This document shows positions 5,046 to 6,841 of a DNA stretch of 6,841 nt, one piece after another. A model generated the notes under the pieces. It was not told where the DNA came from. It worked only from the letters and a program-made list of their open reading frames with translations, and searched no databases. Source of the stretch: Caproicibacter sp002399225 (GTDB lineage: Bacteria > Bacillota > Clostridia > Oscillospirales > Acutalibacteraceae); contig DAIOKN010000056.1 in NCBI GenBank assembly GCA_036756705.1, forward strand, positions 1 to 6,841, written 5' to 3'. Position 1 is the stretch's first letter. Every line of letters starts with the position of its first letter. Position numbers and translations under genes: made by a program.

Positions 5046-6437
5046 TCAATCCAGAGGATTGTTTTCATTATATTCCGCGATTGTTTTATTCGCCTGATCG
5101 GCGGCATTCTTGATGCCTTCCTCGGGTGTCCATTCCCCGGAAAGCACCTTGTTGATCACATCCTCATATTGCTGAGTCAATTCGGGGAAAGTACCAATCA
5201 GGACTCCCTGATTCTGTGGGCTGGATTTATGAAGCTGATCGATTGCGGTTTTGAACTGGGGCTTTTGCGAGAGCAGCTGTTTCATCTCAGGTAAATCATA
5301 GGATTTGGTGGTGACGGGGAAATATCCCGTCTGGCCGCACCAGTATGCCTGTTCTTCCGGGGAAACCATAAATTTGATGAATTCAAATGCGGCCTTCTGT
5401 CTGTTGGAATCATCCGTGTCCATCATCCAAAGCGCCGCTCCTCCTACGGACACGCCGCCTTTATCATCCGGGCTGATGGTCGGCATGGGGCCCGTGCCGA
5501 CCTGAAATTTGCTGCCGACAGTGGTAAGCACCGTGTAAAGCCCCGCCGAAGAAGAAAGCATCATTGCCGACTGTTTCGAAACAAAACGACCGAAGATATC
5601 GTTAATGTTCTTTGCCGAACTCGCCGTGCCGGATTGCTGCACCTCGAGCAGCTTCTGAAGTATTTTCTGGCCGCCGCCATTTTTATCGTATGCGACGGCG
5701 GTCGACCGCTTGCTTCTGCCATTGCCGTTGTCTGCAAACGGCAGGCCCTGCAGACACATCCACTCCGAAAAGAGCCATTCGTTGATATCGGAATTATTGA
5801 TTTCACAGCCGGAAACTTTCAAATTTCCCTTCGCGTCTTTTTGAGCGATCTTTTTTCCGTCCGCGATCAATTCATCCATGGTCTTGGGAGGATTCTCAGG
5901 ATCAAGCCCAGCGGCTCGGAAGAGGTCTTTGTTGTAATATAAAACCGGGGTGGAATTGTTAAACGGCATACCGTACAGTTTGCCGCCAAGGCTGTAAAAA
6001 GCCAGGATGTTCGGCTCAAGAGTAGAAAGGTCGTACTTTTCTGCGTCCACGAGGTCTTGGATGGGAACGACGTTTTTGTTTTCCATCATGAAGCGCGTGT
6101 CCTCGTCCCCCAGCTGAACAATATCAGGAAGCTGACCGCCCTTGATAGAATTTTTGAGCTTGTTCATCGCATCCGTATAGCTGCCTTCATACTTCGCATC
6201 TACATGGATGTTTTTTTGAGAACTGTTAAAATCTCCAATCATCTTCTGGAGGGCCTTTTCGCCCAGGCCACCCATGGAATACCAAAAAGTGATATTGGTT
6301 TGTTTGCCGGCCGACGACATCACATTACCAAGGGAAGACGATGCCTGTCCGCTCGAAGACGTACAGCCGAAGAATGTCCCAGACAGCACGGCAACGCACA
6401 GCAGCACGATTCCCAGAGAAAATTTTTTTCTTTTCAT
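5046..6437 (-). CDS. UgpB-like extracellular solute-binding lipoprotein
   Basis: A 463-residue ABC binding protein. Residues 1-24 are a lipoprotein signal (KRKK, then a hydrophobic core, FFG) ending at lipidated Cys25; a Ser/Gly-rich linker (26-44) follows, then the bilobed family 1 binding domain. Several stretches match E. coli UgpB closely from memory: FWYSM (51-55), PFNNSTPVLYYNKD (158-171), AGLDPENPPKT (176-186), GLPFA (231-235), GGAALWMM (332-339) and TGYFPVT (370-376). UgpB binds glycerol-3-phosphate and glycerophosphodiesters. The Trp169 region of E. coli is rearranged here (NEWLFSEW, 219-226), and the GLRLG segment with Arg374 reads GVLIG (411-415), so that Arg appears to be Leu413. 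The ligand is therefore uncertain and may be another glycoside or phosphodiester. The start has AAGGAGG (6453-6447) 9 nt upstream. First gene of the operon; 93 bp separate it from the first permease. Confidence 0.93.
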   Translation of the reverse strand: MKRKKFSLGIVLLCVAVLSGTFFGCTSSSGQASSSLGNVMSSAGKQTNITFWYSMGGLGEKALQKMIGDFNSSQKNIHVDAKYEGSYTDAMNKLKNSIKGGQLPDIVQLGDEDTRFMMENKNVVPIQDLVDAEKYDLSTLEPNILAFYSLGGKLYGMPFNNSTPVLYYNKDLFRAAGLDPENPPKTMDELIADGKKIAQKDAKGNLKVSGCEINNSDINEWLFSEWMCLQGLPFADNGNGRSKRSTAVAYDKNGGGQKILQKLLEVQQSGTASSAKNINDIFGRFVSKQSAMMLSSSAGLYTVLTTVGSKFQVGTGPMPTISPDDKGGVSVGGAALWMMDTDDSNRQKAAFEFIKFMVSPEEQAYWCGQTGYFPVTTKSYDLPEMKQLLSQKPQFKTAIDQLHKSSPQNQGVLIGTFPELTQQYEDVINKVLSGEWTPEEGIKNAADQANKTIAEYNENNPLD

Positions 6438-6458
6438 GTTGACTTTCCTCCTTACAGG

Positions 6459-6512
6459 TCATATGGCAGCTTTCTGCGCAGGCAGAAGTTTTTTGCCATC
6501 CATTCCAGTCAT
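6459..6512 (-). other. Possible 17-codon upstream open frame
   Basis: An ATG at 6512-6510 opens MTGMDGKKLLPAQKAAI, stopping at TGA (6461-6459), 5 nt before the AAGGAGG of the binding-protein gene. A weak GAGGT lies 11 nt upstream. It spans the whole leader hairpin, so its translation would open the stem. It has no run of a single amino acid as in amino-acid attenuators, and a chance frame is the simpler explanation. Confidence 0.18.
6463..6499 (-). promoter_or_regulatory. Two-tier hairpin in the operon leader
   Basis: In the minus-strand RNA, ATGGCA (6499-6494) pairs perfectly with TGCCAT (6468-6463), and inside it TTCTGC (6487-6482) pairs with GCAGAA (6477-6472) around a CTGC loop. The two stems are separated by an asymmetric internal loop (6 nt versus 3 nt). 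The structure ends 9 nt before the AAGGAGG of the binding-protein gene. It could stabilise the mRNA 5' end or modulate translation. It is not followed by a U run in the operon direction; on the opposite strand the inner stem is followed by six T, but no plus-strand gene precedes it. Confidence 0.45.
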
Positions 6513-6614
6513 ATCACGATCTTACCTCATTTTCCGTTTTGTACTTCCTTTCGTACTTTCATGCACCTTAAACTCTTGGCATCTTTCCTCGTCTCCATAA
6601 AAAAGTATAAATCC

Positions 6615-6686
6615 TGTTTGTTTTGTTTGTATTATAAGGAAGTTAAATGTTTGTTTAAGTCTGTTTTGCTTTATTTTGGTTGTTTT
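6615..6686. promoter_or_regulatory. TGTTT repeat cluster, candidate DeoR operator
   Basis: Five TGTTT copies, all read on the plus strand, start at 6615, 6624, 6648, 6662 and 6681. Four are followed by G or TG, and two form the extended block TGTTTGTTTTGTTTG at 6615-6629. They lie on both sides of the -10 box and cover the -35 box. Several DeoR-family repressors bind tandem TGTTT/AAACA-like repeats over the promoter. The repeats are seen directly; the link to the repressor at the end of the operon is inference, and part of the pattern could be simple AT-rich composition. Confidence 0.42.
6631..6658 (-). promoter_or_regulatory. Probable promoter of the ugp-like operon
   Basis: On the minus strand, a perfect -10 box TATAAT (6636-6631) is preceded by a weak -35 box, TTAAAC (6658-6653, 16-bp spacer) or CTTAAA one base further up (17 bp). 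Transcription would start near 6624 and give a leader of about 187 nt. A strong -10 with a poor -35 is common in regulated promoters, and repressor-like repeats surround it. This is the best sigma-A match seen in the upstream region. Confidence 0.58.
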
Positions 6687-6790
6687 ATGGATTAATCCAA
6701 AACCGATCGCTCCCCATCGACAAGCCGGAAGATAGCCAGCTTAACCCATAGCATTTCCAGATAAGATGCAGAAAAGGTTCTCTATTCCTA
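6685..6790 (-). other. Open frame running in from the right IS, unidentified
   Basis: A minus-strand frame is open from the IS boundary to TAA at 6687-6685 (about 34 codons, containing LHLIWKCYGLSWLSSGLS and ending RFWINP). It has no start in the native DNA and could be the tail of a gene cut by the IS, as happened at the other end of the window. I recognise no family and the opposite strand is also partly open, so a non-coding stretch is equally likely. No RNA gene or terminator is apparent here. Confidence 0.15.
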
Positions 6791-6841
6791 GAGCGTGTAT
6801 GCAAACCTAAAGGTTGTAGTAAAAGTGCATAATATGGTAAA
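6791..6841. mobile_element. End of an insertion sequence lying right of the window
   Basis: Begins GAGCGTGTATGCAAACC (6791-6807), the inverted counterpart of 33-49 with one mismatch, directly after TA (6789-6790). The sequence further in (TAAAGGTTGTAGTAAAAG) differs from the inner flank of the left copy, as expected if the two are opposite ends of the same IS type. Only 51 bp are present, similar to the 49 bp on the left, which would fit an assembly that stops one k-mer inside a collapsed repeat. Family assignment (IS5, IS427 group) is tentative. Confidence 0.57.

Noticed and set aside
6472..6494. Plus-strand intrinsic terminator (6-bp stem followed by six T)
   Set aside because: No plus-strand gene precedes it, and the same stem is part of a larger hairpin of the minus-strand leader.
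6057..6695. A 212-codon plus-strand open frame over the start of the binding-protein gene
   Set aside because: Overlaps the lipoprotein signal and leader antisense, no ribosome binding site, and Phe/Leu/Ser-rich translation expected from reading an AT-rich leader backwards.
6438..6720. A catabolite-repression (cre) site near the operon promoter
   Set aside because: Looked for a TGWAANCGNTNWCA-like sequence and found no acceptable match.
1..6841. CRISPR arrays, tRNA or rRNA genes, phage or toxin-antitoxin genes
   Set aside because: No regularly spaced repeats, cloverleaf-like sequence, rRNA segments or matching protein motifs were seen.

Overview
The window reads as Bacillota DNA, probably a clostridium (Oscillospirales-like is a guess). 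Ribosome binding sites are strong AGGAGG or AAGGAG types, the exported binding protein is a lipoprotein, and the ABC operon lacks its own ATPase, as is usual for Bacillota that share one MsmX/UgpC-type ATPase. GC content is moderate in genes and low in the spacers.

Layout. Positions 1-49 and 6791-6841 carry the same 17-bp terminal sequence (16/17 identical) in opposite orientation, each bordered by TA. I read them as the ends of two copies of one insertion sequence lying outside the window, so the window is the DNA between two IS copies and may be a whole contig broken at a repeat. At the left, the IS interrupts an aldo/keto reductase gene (minus strand, only the first 28 or so codons remain). 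It is divergent from an intact MerR-family regulator of the AdhR/NmlR type (261-692, plus). The shared promoter region holds a perfect 14-bp palindrome, and the reductase promoter has the stretched 19-bp spacer typical of MerR targets. Downstream, 693-1374 has no intact gene. It holds a decayed membrane 4Fe-4S ferredoxin-like gene (one transmembrane segment and one CxxCxxCxxxC motif survive, in different frames) and a short acidic open frame of unknown origin.

The main content is a five-gene minus-strand operon, 6437 to 1375: a UgpB-like solute-binding lipoprotein, two UgpA/UgpE-like permeases, a PHP-domain metallohydrolase and a DeoR/GlpR-family repressor. Gaps are short (93, 1, 44 and 53 bp with the starts chosen here). 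The likely promoter is near 6631-6658, inside an AT-rich tract with five TGTTT repeats that could be the DeoR operator, followed by a leader of about 190 nt with a two-tier hairpin next to the ribosome binding site.

How the genes may work together: the binding protein captures a solute, the permeases import it using an ATPase encoded elsewhere, the PHP enzyme hydrolyses it in the cytoplasm, and the DeoR protein senses a (probably phosphorylated) product and controls the operon. In E. coli ugpBAECQ the last gene encodes the phosphodiesterase UgpQ; here a PHP enzyme takes its place. A residue that I recall as phosphate-binding in E. coli UgpB (Arg374) appears to be Leu here, so the ligand may not be glycerol-3-phosphate.
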